Positions 46,754 through 56,300 of a stretch of 64,000 bases of DNA are shown here, piece by piece; within the stretch, counting starts at the first letter, position 1; every line of letters starts with the position of its first letter. This stretch comes from an uncultured Woeseiaceae bacterium (GTDB taxonomy: Bacteria > Pseudomonadota > Gammaproteobacteria > Steroidobacterales > Woeseiaceae): contig CAJQPR010000036.1 of the NCBI GenBank assembly GCA_905480255.1, positions 1-64,000 of the forward strand, written 5' to 3'. The translations under genes and the position numbers were made by a program. The notes below the pieces were generated by a model that did no database searches, was not told the DNA's origin, and saw only the letters and a program-made list of their open reading frames with translations.

Positions 46754-47228
46754 ACTCGTCCAACGGTTGTTGCTGAGCCTCAAGCGCCGCAACAAAAATC
46801 CTGCTGACTTCTTCAGTACCGACCTGATCGTGTTCCGTGAATCTCGCGCCGTATGGACTGTCGATGTCAAGCACGGCAAAGACTCTTCCGTCGGATATTA
46901 GCGGCACAACAAGTTCAGATTTTGAAGCGGGATCACAGGCGATGTGGCCATCAAAATCGTGCACGTCGTCGATCCGCAGCGTCTCTCCTTTTTCCGCGGA
47001 CGTTCCGCAGACGCCCTGACCTACAGGAATGGTTGTGCAGGCTGGCAAGCCCTGAAACGGTCCCAGAACGAGTTTGTCGCCACGCAATATATACAGCCCA
47101 AGCCAGTTGATATCAGGGATTTCTGCATAGAGAAGCGCGACGAAGTTAGCGCTCATTGCCAGGCGATTCTCGTCCGCGTCCGCGAGGGCAGCGAATTGTT
47201 TTCCGAGCATTTTGTAATCAACGGTCAT
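46746..47228 (-). CDS. msrC: Free methionine-(R)-sulfoxide reductase (GAF domain)
   Basis: fRMsr reduces free methionine-R-sulfoxide. The 160-residue GAF protein has the expected three cysteines in LPACTTI, GVCGTS and HIACDPAS, with WLGLYIL and [10 protein letters not shown] around the pocket. ATG 47228 is chosen over the upstream 47282, as AGGTGGA precedes it. It overlaps epmA by 11 bases and is the last gene of a five-gene minus-strand operon. Confidence 0.9.
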   Translation of the reverse strand: MTVDYKMLGKQFAALADADENRLAMSANFVALLYAEIPDINWLGLYILRGDKLVLGPFQGLPACTTIPVGQGVCGTSAEKGETLRIDDVHDFDGHIACDPASKSELVVPLISDGRVFAVLDIDSPYGARFTEHDQVGTEEVSRIFVAALEAQQQPLDEFI

Positions 47229-48180
47229 TAATTCCACCTGGCAAAAACGTCGTGACGTTGCGGACATCGTTCTGATCCTCATTGATCATCAGAACCCGGT
47301 CAAGCCCGAGGGCGACTCCGGCACATGGAGGCAGGCCCGCACGCAGCGCGTCGATTAACTCATTATCAATTTCGAGAACCGGCAGACCGGCGTCGCTTCT
47401 TTTTTGATTGTCAGCAGCGAAACGATGGAGTTGTTCATCCGCGTCCGTTAATTCAACAAACCCGTTGGCGAGCTCAATTTTCCCCCAGAACAACTCGAAC
47501 CTGTCCGCGAACCTGGAATCATCCGGGCATATTCGTGATAGTGCCGCCTGGCTGGCGGGATAGTGATGCAGAACGGTCAGCCGATCGCTGGGAAAGCCCT
47601 CTGAAACCCGGGTCGATATTGCGAGATCGAGCCACGCATCCCGATCGTCACCGATCGAATTGCGGAGGTTTTGGTCGGCAGCCAGTGTCTCCGCCAGGTC
47701 TGTGGAACTTGCGGTCAGCGGATCGATGGACAAAGTTGTCTCAAAGGCCGAGGCATAGCTGACGAACTCCGCATCCGGGAGTTGCTTATTGCTGAGCAGG
47801 CTGGCGGTTAGATCAAGAGCGTCCTGCATGATCTCCCGGAGCGTGAAATCGCTGCGATACCACTCAATCATCGTGAATTCGGGCAGGTGAAGATGGCCGA
47901 ATTCACCCTCTCTGAAGACGTTACAAATCTGAAATATGTCGGGATAGCCGGCAGCAAGCATGCGCTTCATGCTGTATTCCGGTGAGGAGTGCAGGAAGTT
48001 CGCCCGCCCACCGCGATTAACTTCGATGCTTGCTATGCCTGCATCAGTTGCTGCGGTCTTTTGCAGTGCCGGCGTAGTTACTTCGAGGACGTCGTGATCG
48101 CGAAAATAATCGCGGGCGCGATCGAGCATTCCTGCCCGTGACTTTGAGATTTCAACGCTGGCAATTGGCGCCCAGCTCAT
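47218..48180 (-). CDS. epmA: EF-P lysyltransferase EpmA (GenX)
   Basis: EpmA attaches (R)-beta-lysine to EF-P lysine 34. The 320-residue protein is a lysyl-tRNA-synthetase catalytic core without the anticodon domain, with the class II motifs FLHSSPEYSMKRMLAAG, CNVFREGEFGHLHLPEFTMIEWY and the end GVALGLDRVLMI. EpmB (lysine 2,3-aminomutase) is not in the window and is expected elsewhere. Its ATG shares one base with the psd stop (TGATG). Confidence 0.94.
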   Translation of the reverse strand: MSWAPIASVEISKSRAGMLDRARDYFRDHDVLEVTTPALQKTAATDAGIASIEVNRGGRANFLHSSPEYSMKRMLAAGYPDIFQICNVFREGEFGHLHLPEFTMIEWYRSDFTLREIMQDALDLTASLLSNKQLPDAEFVSYASAFETTLSIDPLTASSTDLAETLAADQNLRNSIGDDRDAWLDLAISTRVSEGFPSDRLTVLHHYPASQAALSRICPDDSRFADRFELFWGKIELANGFVELTDADEQLHRFAADNQKRSDAGLPVLEIDNELIDALRAGLPPCAGVALGLDRVLMINEDQNDVRNVTTFLPGGINDR

Positions 48181-49052
48181 CAGGTGGAGGCAGTCTGGCC
48201 AATTGGTTGGCCCATTTTCAACGTTTGGCCCGCCTCCAGCTCGCCCAGGTTATCGGCATAGCCGGCTGGGGCGAGGAGGATGACGGTCGATCCCATGTTA
48301 AACCAGCCGATCGTATCGCCTTTCGAAAAAGCTGTTGCGGATGCCAGCTTCCTCATGTCGAAATCTTCTACGACGCCCTGTTTTTGCGGTCGGATGTCGC
48401 CGGTCCTCCTCGAATTGATCGTGCCAACGTTTAACGCGCCGACGAAAATCAAAACCATTTTTCCCAATCCGGTTTCAAGGTGACATACAAGCCGCTCATT
48501 CCGCGCAAAAAGACGTGGCAGATTGCCGACGGTTGCCTCATTGACGCTGAAGAGCGCGCCAGGAACATATCGCGCTGCGACGAGGTTGCCCGTAACCGGG
48601 GCGTGAACGCGGTGATAGTTGTATGGCGCGAGGTAAATGGTTGCGAATGAGCCGTCGACATAATTTTCAGCGTCAGCGATATCGCTGGCCAGTAATTCTG
48701 TTAACGAGTAGTCGAGTCCCTTTGCCTGGAAAATTCGATCACGGTCGATGCGACCGGCCGCGCTAACGGTACCGTCGACAGGCGACACGATGCTTCCGTC
48801 CGCCTGATCGATATCGCGTGCGGACGGCGACAGTTCGCGAATAAAAAAATCGTTGAATGTCGGGTAACCAGTCGGTACCGGGTGTTGCAGTTCTTCCACA
48901 TCGATTTTGTAGATACCGACGAACCGGCGAATCAGGAAGTCCTTGATCATCACAATTCGGATTCTTGCGAGCCGATTGACAATGGAGGTCAACAGGTACT
49001 TTGGCAGGAGTTTCTGCAGGAGCACAAATAGTTGAGCTGCGATCGCGGACAT
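48180..49052 (-). CDS. psd: Phosphatidylserine decarboxylase
   Basis: Psd makes phosphatidylethanolamine at the inner membrane using a pyruvoyl group formed by self-cleavage. The 290-residue proenzyme has PTFNDFFIRELSP, the YLAPYNYHRVHAP block with the catalytic histidine, and the cleavage motif NMGSTVILL, where the usual LGST is MGST. It lies between the PCu(A)C gene and epmA, with a one-base overlap to epmA. Confidence 0.95.
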   Translation of the reverse strand: MSAIAAQLFVLLQKLLPKYLLTSIVNRLARIRIVMIKDFLIRRFVGIYKIDVEELQHPVPTGYPTFNDFFIRELSPSARDIDQADGSIVSPVDGTVSAAGRIDRDRIFQAKGLDYSLTELLASDIADAENYVDGSFATIYLAPYNYHRVHAPVTGNLVAARYVPGALFSVNEATVGNLPRLFARNERLVCHLETGLGKMVLIFVGALNVGTINSRRTGDIRPQKQGVVEDFDMRKLASATAFSKGDTIGWFNMGSTVILLAPAGYADNLGELEAGQTLKMGQPIGQTAST

Positions 49053-49066
49053 ATCCTGGACTCCGG

Positions 49067-49504
49067 TTATTCCGCCGGCAGCCTTGCCTGCATCGTGGCG
49101 CTAACGATGAGCAATCCGTTGTTGTGATTGATTTCCAGGGTCACTGGCGACCCCGGCGCTGTATCCGAAGTCGCACCCATCAACATCAGGTGCTTGCCAC
49201 CCGCTTCGAATACGGCAGTTGCGCCACTCTGGATTTGCACATGATCCAGGCGCCGCATCCTTGAAATGCCATCAGTAATGGTTGTTTCGTGCATCTCAAC
49301 CTTTTCGAACTGTGGGCTGCTGACGGCGTCAACCGTGATGGTTTCTTCGCCCCGATTGACAATGCTCATATAGCCAACTCCCATAGTGCTACCCGGCATC
49401 GGCGCAAGAACTCGTACGTCAGAAATCACGACGGGTGGGCCCTGCTCTTTTTCACAGGCGCCGATAAACACCAGCAGTGATAAAAGCAGCGGCAGGAAGC
49501 GCAT
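49067..49504 (-). CDS. PCu(A)C-type periplasmic copper chaperone, lipoprotein
   Basis: The 145-residue precursor has a lipoprotein signal (LLSLLVFIGAC) and the copper motif in which MHETTITDGISRM and GKHLMLMG provide His and Met ligands in the H-x-M spacing of PCu(A)C. It would carry Cu(I) in the periplasm toward the CuA site of cytochrome oxidase. The start is ATG 49504, sharing one base with the SCO stop; the track's TTG is one codon earlier. Next to an SCO gene the role is well supported. Confidence 0.88.
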   Translation of the reverse strand: MRFLPLLLSLLVFIGACEKEQGPPVVISDVRVLAPMPGSTMGVGYMSIVNRGEETITVDAVSSPQFEKVEMHETTITDGISRMRRLDHVQIQSGATAVFEAGGKHLMLMGATSDTAPGSPVTLEINHNNGLLIVSATMQARLPAE

Positions 49505-50121
49505 CAATTCTGGCCCGTCAGAATCGGCAAATCATGCACGAAGCTATCAATGTTGTGCGGTGCACTGAAAAGAGAATGCCATTGCGCATTTTCGTTTACT
49601 ACAAGCACTGCTGCTGAATGATCAACACTGTAATTGCCGTCGAGATCGCCGGATTTTGCGAAGAAAATGCCAATGGTTTTCGTCAGCTTGACCAACTCAT
49701 CGGGATTGCCGCTGACACCAATAATATCGTCGCCGAAGTTGCCGACGTAGGCGGCCATCACACTGGGAGTGTCTCGCTCCGGGTCGACACTGATCAGGAT
49801 GATTCGCGGGAACTCGCCTCCGGCTTCGATGACCCGCGATCGCGCGATTACAAGCTGTTGCAGCGTTGCAGGGCAAATGTCAGGGCAATGGGTAAAGCCG
49901 AAAAAAATAACACTCCAGTTTCCAAGCAATTGGTCTTTGCCAAATGGCTGGCCGGTATGGTCGACCATGGCAAAATCCGGCAAAGCGGTTGGCGCCGGAA
50001 GTATTGTCGCAAATTCCACTTGAGCCCGGCTTCCCTGGAAGGTCAAAAACAGGACGACGGCAATGCCGGAGGATGCGAGGAACAGGAATGCGATCGCGAG
50101 TGCTTTACGGACAGGATTCAT
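49504..50121 (-). CDS. SCO1/SenC family copper-binding protein
   Basis: The 205-residue protein has an N-terminal membrane anchor (residues 7-28), a thioredoxin-like domain with the metal-binding pair in HCPDICP, and a conserved histidine in DHSAAV. SCO proteins deliver copper to CuA of cytochrome c oxidase or act as thiol reductants. It is first in the minus-strand operon SCO-PCu(A)C-psd-epmA-msrC and divergent from prmB. Confidence 0.9.
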   Translation of the reverse strand: MNPVRKALAIAFLFLASSGIAVVLFLTFQGSRAQVEFATILPAPTALPDFAMVDHTGQPFGKDQLLGNWSVIFFGFTHCPDICPATLQQLVIARSRVIEAGGEFPRIILISVDPERDTPSVMAAYVGNFGDDIIGVSGNPDELVKLTKTIGIFFAKSGDLDGNYSVDHSAAVLVVNENAQWHSLFSAPHNIDSFVHDLPILTGQN

Positions 50122-50206
50122 AGTGGCGGCATTCTAACCTGAATAATTGGCGAGCGAACTCGCTTCGCGTGATAGATTCGCGCTCTGACAGGGTGTGGAA
50201 ATACAC

Positions 50207-51103
50207 GTGACGGAAAGAACGGTAGCAGAGCTGATTGAGGCGACGGCCAAGGTGTTCGACGAGGCGAATCTCGTTTATGGGCACGGGACGGACAACCCTC
50301 TTGATGAGTCGGCATACCTGGTTTTCGCGGTACTCGGCCTGAGCCACGACGACGCTGGGGCTGCGTATCAGTTGACTGTGGAGCCGGAAGATTGCAGACG
50401 CATCGACGAGCTGGCTGCAAGGCGGGTTCGTGAGAGGCTGCCCGTTGCCTACCTTGTTAACCAGGCGTGGTTTGCAGGGCTGGAGTTCTATGTGGATGAG
50501 CGAGTGCTTGTGCCGCGCTCGCCGCTGGCCGAATTGATCGCGGATCGGTTCGCGCCGTGGGCTCGGGCTGACAACATTCAAAGAATCCTGGATCTCGGTA
50601 CCGGAAGCGGCTGTATCGCAGTAGCCAGCGCGCTGGCATTGCCTGACGCAACGGTCGATGCAGTCGACATATCTGAGGACGCTCTTGCCGTGGCGGCGAT
50701 CAACGTCGAAAAACACGCTCTGTCCGACCGGCTCAACCTGGTTCAATCAGATTTCTTTGCCGACCTGCCGGAATCGCAATACAACATTATTGTCAGCAAT
50801 CCGCCTTATGTAGACGCCGGGGACATGGCCGGTCTCGCTCCTGAATTCGGACACGAACCCGAACTGGGCCTCGCCTCTGGCACCGACGGTCTGGATTCAG
50901 TGATAACGATCCTGCATGATGCCTCCCGATTCCTCGCGGATGACGGTATTCTCATCGTGGAAGTCGGCAACAGCCAGCGGGCACTGGAACGCAGGTTTCC
51001 GGATATTGCCTTTACCTGGCTGGAATTTGAAATGGGTGGGCAGGGCGTATTTCTGCTTGCTAAGGATGAGCTGGTGCGTCACCAGCAAAGTTTCTCAAAG
51101 TGA
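50207..51103 (+). CDS. prmB: Ribosomal protein L3 N5-glutamine methyltransferase
   Basis: PrmB methylates a glutamine of ribosomal protein L3. The 298-residue protein has the N-terminal helical domain with [11 protein letters not shown], the SAM site [13 protein letters not shown], and the NPPY catalytic motif in IVSNPPYVD. The YGHGTDN stretch separates it from PrmC. GTG 50207 is chosen over GTG 50195 because GGA lies seven bases upstream. aroC follows after six bases, as in many gammaproteobacteria. Confidence 0.93.
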   Translation: MTERTVAELIEATAKVFDEANLVYGHGTDNPLDESAYLVFAVLGLSHDDAGAAYQLTVEPEDCRRIDELAARRVRERLPVAYLVNQAWFAGLEFYVDERVLVPRSPLAELIADRFAPWARADNIQRILDLGTGSGCIAVASALALPDATVDAVDISEDALAVAAINVEKHALSDRLNLVQSDFFADLPESQYNIIVSNPPYVDAGDMAGLAPEFGHEPELGLASGTDGLDSVITILHDASRFLADDGILIVEVGNSQRALERRFPDIAFTWLEFEMGGQGVFLLAKDELVRHQQSFSK

Positions 51104-51109
51104 AGGCGA

Positions 51110-52201
51110 ATGTCGGGTAACAGCATCGGGCGACTATTTACGGTGACGACCTTTGGCGAAAGTCACGGGCCGGCCATGGGCTGTGTGGTTGACGGTTGCC
51201 CGCCGGGCATGGAGCTCGCAGAGGATGATATCCAGGCGGATCTTGAGCGCCGTCGGCCGGGGACGTCGCGACATACAACGCAGCGGCAGGAACCCGACCA
51301 GGTGAAGATTTTGTCGGGCGTTTTCGAAGGCGTGACCACCGGCACGCCGATCGGTTTGCTGATTGAAAATGTCGATCAGCGCTCGCGGGATTACAGCAAG
51401 ATCAAGGACAAATTCCGCCCGGGACATGCTGATTACACGTATCAACAGAAGTATGGCATCCGGGATTATCGCGGCGGCGGTCGTTCATCCGCTCGCGAGA
51501 CTACTATGCGCGTGGCTGCCGGGGCTATTGCCCGGAAATACCTGCGTGAAAGGCTCGGAACAGAAATTCATGGTTACGTTTCTCAACTTGGCCCTATCGA
51601 GCTGGCTGCCACCGATTTGGGCGCGGTCAACAAGAACCCGTTTTTTTGTGCGGATCCGGAAAAGCTTCCGCAACTTGAGAAATTTATGGACGACCTCAGG
51701 GCGGAAGGCGATTCGATAGGCGCAAAGATCAGCGTTTTGGCAAGTCATGTGCCGCCCGGGCTCGGTGAGCCCGTGTTCGACAAGCTTGAGGCGAGCCTTG
51801 CACACGGCTTGATGAGCATCAATGCAGTGAAGGGCGTCGAGCTCGGCGCCGGGTTTTCTTCCGTTTGTCAGAAGGGCAGCGAGCATCGTGACGAAATTTC
51901 ACCCGACGGCTTTGCCAAGAATGACGCCGGCGGGACGCTCGGAGGCATTTCGTCCGGCCAGGACATTCTTGCAAGCATCGCGCTGAAGCCGACGTCCAGT
52001 ATCAGCAAGCCAGGCGCGACAATAGACAAAGAAGGCAACGAAGCCGAAATTGTGACAACCGGGCGCCATGATCCCTGCGTAGGCCTGCGGGCTACGCCTA
52101 TAGCTGAGGCCATGGTTGCGCTTGTTCTGATGGATCACTACCTTAGGCATCGGGCACAGAATGCCGACGTAGAAGCAACAACGCCTGTCGTTACCGACTG
52201 A
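51110..52201 (+). CDS. aroC: Chorismate synthase
   Basis: Chorismate synthase makes the aromatic branch-point compound using reduced FMN. The 363-residue protein has the N-terminal [18 protein letters not shown], the central [12 protein letters not shown] and the C-terminal [17 protein letters not shown] blocks, all diagnostic. It lies six bases after prmB and 37 bases before asd. Confidence 0.96.
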   Translation: MSGNSIGRLFTVTTFGESHGPAMGCVVDGCPPGMELAEDDIQADLERRRPGTSRHTTQRQEPDQVKILSGVFEGVTTGTPIGLLIENVDQRSRDYSKIKDKFRPGHADYTYQQKYGIRDYRGGGRSSARETTMRVAAGAIARKYLRERLGTEIHGYVSQLGPIELAATDLGAVNKNPFFCADPEKLPQLEKFMDDLRAEGDSIGAKISVLASHVPPGLGEPVFDKLEASLAHGLMSINAVKGVELGAGFSSVCQKGSEHRDEISPDGFAKNDAGGTLGGISSGQDILASIALKPTSSISKPGATIDKEGNEAEIVTTGRHDPCVGLRATPIAEAMVALVLMDHYLRHRAQNADVEATTPVVTD

Positions 52202-52238
52202 TTCCCAACCCCCCCAATTAACGGAAAGCTCTAATCTA

Positions 52239-53261
52239 ATGTCAGATACCTATGATGTAGCTGTGGTCGGCGCGACTGGTGTCGTTGGCGAGGCATTGTT
52301 CGAAATTCTTGCCGAGCGGAAATTTCCGGTCGGAAAAATCTACGCCCTTGCGAGCGAGAAATCCGTCGGCAAGACCGTTCTTTTTGGAAAGAAGATGCTG
52401 GACGTGGAAGATCTCGCCAGCTTCGACTTCAAAAAAGCGCAGATCGGTCTGTTTTCGGCAGGAGCATCTGTATCGGAAGAGTTTGCGCCAAAGGCTGCGG
52501 CTGCTGGTTGTGTCGTCATCGATAATACGTCCCGGTTTCGGTACGACGACGACGTCCCGCTGGTCATTCCGGAGGTCAACCCCGAAAAGATTGCGGATTT
52601 CAAAAATTCGGGAATTATCGCCAACCCGAATTGTTCTACCATCCAGATGCTGGTCGCGTTAAAGCCGATTTACGATGTAGCGGGTATCACGAGGATAAAC
52701 GTGGCGACTTACCAGGCAGTATCAGGCGCCGGACGAGCGGCAGTTGAGGACCTGGCGAAACACTCCGTTTCGATGATGAGCGGCAAGCCGGTTGAAACTA
52801 AAGGTGACGCCAAACAGATCGCCTTTAACGCTGTTCCGCATATTGACGTGTTTCAGGACAACGGCTATACGAAAGAAGAGATGAAGATGGTCTGGGAGAC
52901 CTGGAAAATCATGGGAGACGACGCGATTGCGGTGAATCCCACCGCGGTTCGTATTCCGACGTTTTTCGGCCATTCTGAGGCGGTACATATAGAGACGCGA
53001 GACAAGATTTCTGCGGCAGAAGTGTGCGCGCTGCTGGAGAAGGCACCGGGGGTTGAATTGATGGATGGAACCGACACGGGGCATTACCCGACGGCTGTAA
53101 CGGACGCATCCGGTAACGATCCGGTTTTCGTTGGCCGAGTTCGGGAAGACATCAGCCATCCGACCGGAATCAATCTCTGGATCGTGGCTGATAACATTCG
53201 TAAGGGCGCGGCTCTAAATAGCGTCCAAATAGCTGAAATATTGGCGAAAAACTATTTATAA
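52239..53261 (+). CDS. asd: Aspartate-semialdehyde dehydrogenase
   Basis: Asd makes aspartate semialdehyde for lysine, threonine and methionine synthesis. The 340-residue protein has the NADP-binding VVGATGVVGEAL, the catalytic cysteine in ANPNCSTIQM (C132), and the VSGAGRAAVEDL and TAVRIPTFFGHSEAVHIE blocks. The NCSTIQ form is the short-subfamily type shared with Gram-positive-like enzymes, not the 'NCTVS'-type of E. coli. fimV follows 99 bases later, as in Pseudomonas. Confidence 0.95.
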   Translation: MSDTYDVAVVGATGVVGEALFEILAERKFPVGKIYALASEKSVGKTVLFGKKMLDVEDLASFDFKKAQIGLFSAGASVSEEFAPKAAAAGCVVIDNTSRFRYDDDVPLVIPEVNPEKIADFKNSGIIANPNCSTIQMLVALKPIYDVAGITRINVATYQAVSGAGRAAVEDLAKHSVSMMSGKPVETKGDAKQIAFNAVPHIDVFQDNGYTKEEMKMVWETWKIMGDDAIAVNPTAVRIPTFFGHSEAVHIETRDKISAAEVCALLEKAPGVELMDGTDTGHYPTAVTDASGNDPVFVGRVREDISHPTGINLWIVADNIRKGAALNSVQIAEILAKNYL

Positions 53262-53307
53262 GCTATAGTTCGCTACGAAGCGTAAGGGCATCTTCTTTTA
53301 TCAATCA

Positions 53308-53347
53308 AGCTCCGGAGCGGTCCGTTTCTGACGGAAATTGGGGAGCT
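53308..53347 (+). promoter_or_regulatory. fimV leader with possible RBS-sequestering structure
   Basis: GCTCCGGAGC (53309-53318) is a perfect palindrome, and TCCGT/ACGGA (53321-53335) is a small hairpin. AGCTCC (53308-53313) can alternatively pair with GGAGCT (53342-53347), which adjoins the fimV ribosome-binding GGAG before ATG 53361. Two alternative pairings near a start suggest, but do not show, translational control. Confidence 0.3.
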
Positions 53348-53360
53348 GGAGAACCAAACT

Positions 53361-56300
53361 ATGTCGCCAGGACATATTCGTGTATGGCTGCTAGTGCCAT
53401 TCCTGTTGCTTGCGAGTCAGGCATGGGCACTGGGCCTCGGAGATATACGACTCAGTTCAGCATTAAATGAGCCGTTGCGAGCGGAGATTGAACTTCTCGC
53501 TGCAACACCGGAAGAGCTCAATAACCTGACAATTCAGCTTGCCTCGCAGGAGACATTCCAGCGATACGATCTTGAGCGGCCGTTATTTCTGACCCGCGTC
53601 CAGTTCCAGATCGTCAAATCCGGACGTGCCGACGGCAATGTTGTTCGTATCACTTCATCTGAGCCGATAACCGAGCCTTTCATTACCTTCCTTGTCGAAG
53701 CTGCCTGGTCGCGTGGCCGGCTACTTCGCGAATACACGCTGCTCCTTGATCCGCCAACGTTTGCGCCACCGCCCGCGACGCAGGCAGCACAGCCTGTTGC
53801 CGCGCCAACACGCGCCGCACCGGCTGACAGTGGCCAGATACAACGTCAGGCACCGCAACAAGAGGCACCGCCGCCGCCGCCAGCTCGTCCGCCGGTTCAG
53901 GCACCCGTTCGGCAGCCCGTGCAGTCGACGCCGCCTTCTCAGCCGGAAACCGCGGCACCGACCCCAACCGCGTCACCGGCGGAGGCGCCAGCCGCAACAT
54001 CCGATCCTGATGACTCATTTGGTCAGCCCGACTTTGATACTACGGCGGGCGGAGATCTGCTTATTCAGCGCGGTGACACGCTGTGGGGTATTACCCAGAG
54101 AGTGCGGCCTGATTCGCGGCTGACAATCAACCAGACGATGCTGGCGATTTACGAAGCCAATCCGGAAGCGTTCGAGGGGAACATCAACAGGATGAAGGCT
54201 GGGGCCAGCCTGCGAATCCCAAGTGCTGATGACATTTTCCGGATCAGTCGCAGCAATGCATTCATTGAAGTTCGGCGGCAAAACGTCATGTGGCGGGGTG
54301 AACCATTTGAGCCCGCACAACCGACAGTTGCCGCGGAAGACACGCAACCAAGTCTGACGCTGGTTCCGCCAGATGAAGAAGACGACATTTCCCTTTCTGA
54401 CACGAGTGTCGATACTGGCGCGGAGGCTCCGGTTGAAGATGCGGCGGACGATGTCTTCGTCGATCCGGTCGAGCAAAGAATTGGCGAAATCGAGGCCATT
54501 CTGGAAGATCAGGATGCATTGATCGAAATTCCAAGCAACGAGCTTGCCGCGCTGCGCACAGAACTCGCCGAGTTGCGCGGTGAAGAATTGCCGCTGGACG
54601 AGGCACCGGTTGATGATCTTCTGATTGAAGATGAAGTTGAAGATGACGCGGTTGCAATCGACGATGAGATCCTCGCCGATGACACTGTGGAGCCGGAAGT
54701 TGATACGGCACCGCAGGTTGTATCCCGGCCGACCCAGGAAGAGAGCATCGTCGATACGATTCTCGGCTATCTCACCAATTTCTGGGTTCTCATTGGCGCC
54801 GCGCTGGTCGCGACTGTTGGAATTCTGTTCTGGTTTATGCGTCGCGCAGCCAAACGTGATGATGAAGAGGCGACCGGTGTCTGGGAAGCGCTTGATTCAG
54901 ATGAGATGGACCCAGAGTCATTGGCATCGACAGAACGATTGAGCGCACTTGCTACCCGCAGTGACGAGGACTCTATCGTCGTGGTTGAAACGCAAGAGTC
55001 GCCCCCGGTCGAAATGCCGGGTATGTCCGATACGATGGAAGCACCGGCAGTTGAAGAGCAGGTGGAGCCTGACTTCCCGCCGATGGAGGAGTTTGGCACG
55101 CCGGCGGATGCACCGACTGCAGCCGTGGAACAGGCCAGCCAGACCGGAGTAAACAAGGCGCTGGAAGACACCTTTAGCAGCGAGACTGCTATTAATCTTG
55201 ATCAGACCGATCCGGTTGCCGAGGCTGATTTCCATATGGCCTATGGCCTGTATGACCAGGCAGCGGATCTCATCAACGGAGCGCTCGCAGCTGAGCCGGA
55301 CCGACAGGACCTGCTTGCGAAACTCTGTGAAATCTATTTCGTCTGGGGTAACCGCGATGCCTTTATTGATGCGGCCGGGCAGCTGAAGTCGCGGGTCGGC
55401 GATAGCTCAGATACTGAATGGGACAAGATCGTGATCATGGGACAGCAGATTGCTGGTGACCACGAAATGTTCACAGGTGTAAGCGCGGAGGGTGTTACTA
55501 AAGCAGTTGATTTGTCATTCGAAGAAGGTATGGGTGATGCCCCCGACCTGGACATGGATTTTGCTACAGACGCCGATTCTGACGGGAGTGACGTGATCGA
55601 CCTCGGCGCCCAGCTTGGCGCAGAAGCCAATATCGTTGGCGACGACACCGGCCAGGTACTGATACCGCCGGATAGTGGCTCGGGAATCGATTTCAGTCTC
55701 GGTGAAACGGCGGAGAACGATGCAGTTGAAGACGCAGGGATTGAAGCTGTAGATGTTGAAGATGCAGCTATTGAGATCGAATCGTCAGTCACACGCGAGA
55801 TGCCTGATTTAGCGGCGCAAAGCCAGACGATTGAAGCGACAGCCGATGGCGAGCCTGCGGAAACGCCGACCATCGAACAGCAATTTCAAATGGAAGCGAC
55901 GGGTGAATTGCCCGCTATTTCAGAACCCGAGCCCGAATCAATTGGGACTCCGGAAATTGACGCAACTGCAGAGATCAATCTTGATGATCTGGGTCTGGAC
56001 CTCGATGGTCTGGACGAGACGGCGTTGGCGAGCGATCTGGAAGATGAACATGAGGTAAGCGATCTCGACGACACCGCAACGAGCCAGGGGCTTCAGATTG
56101 ATGATCTGGCGATCACCGGCACAAATGTCGAATTTGATGCTGGTTCACTTGCAGAAACCGGGCGCAACGAAGCAGTTGAGGCGGCTGATTCGCTGGATGA
56201 CACCAGCCGCAACAAGGGGCTCGATGTAGGCGACGACACTGGAAACACTAGTATTCAGGAAGCAATTGACGCTACCGGCATTCAGGAAGCACTTGATGCA

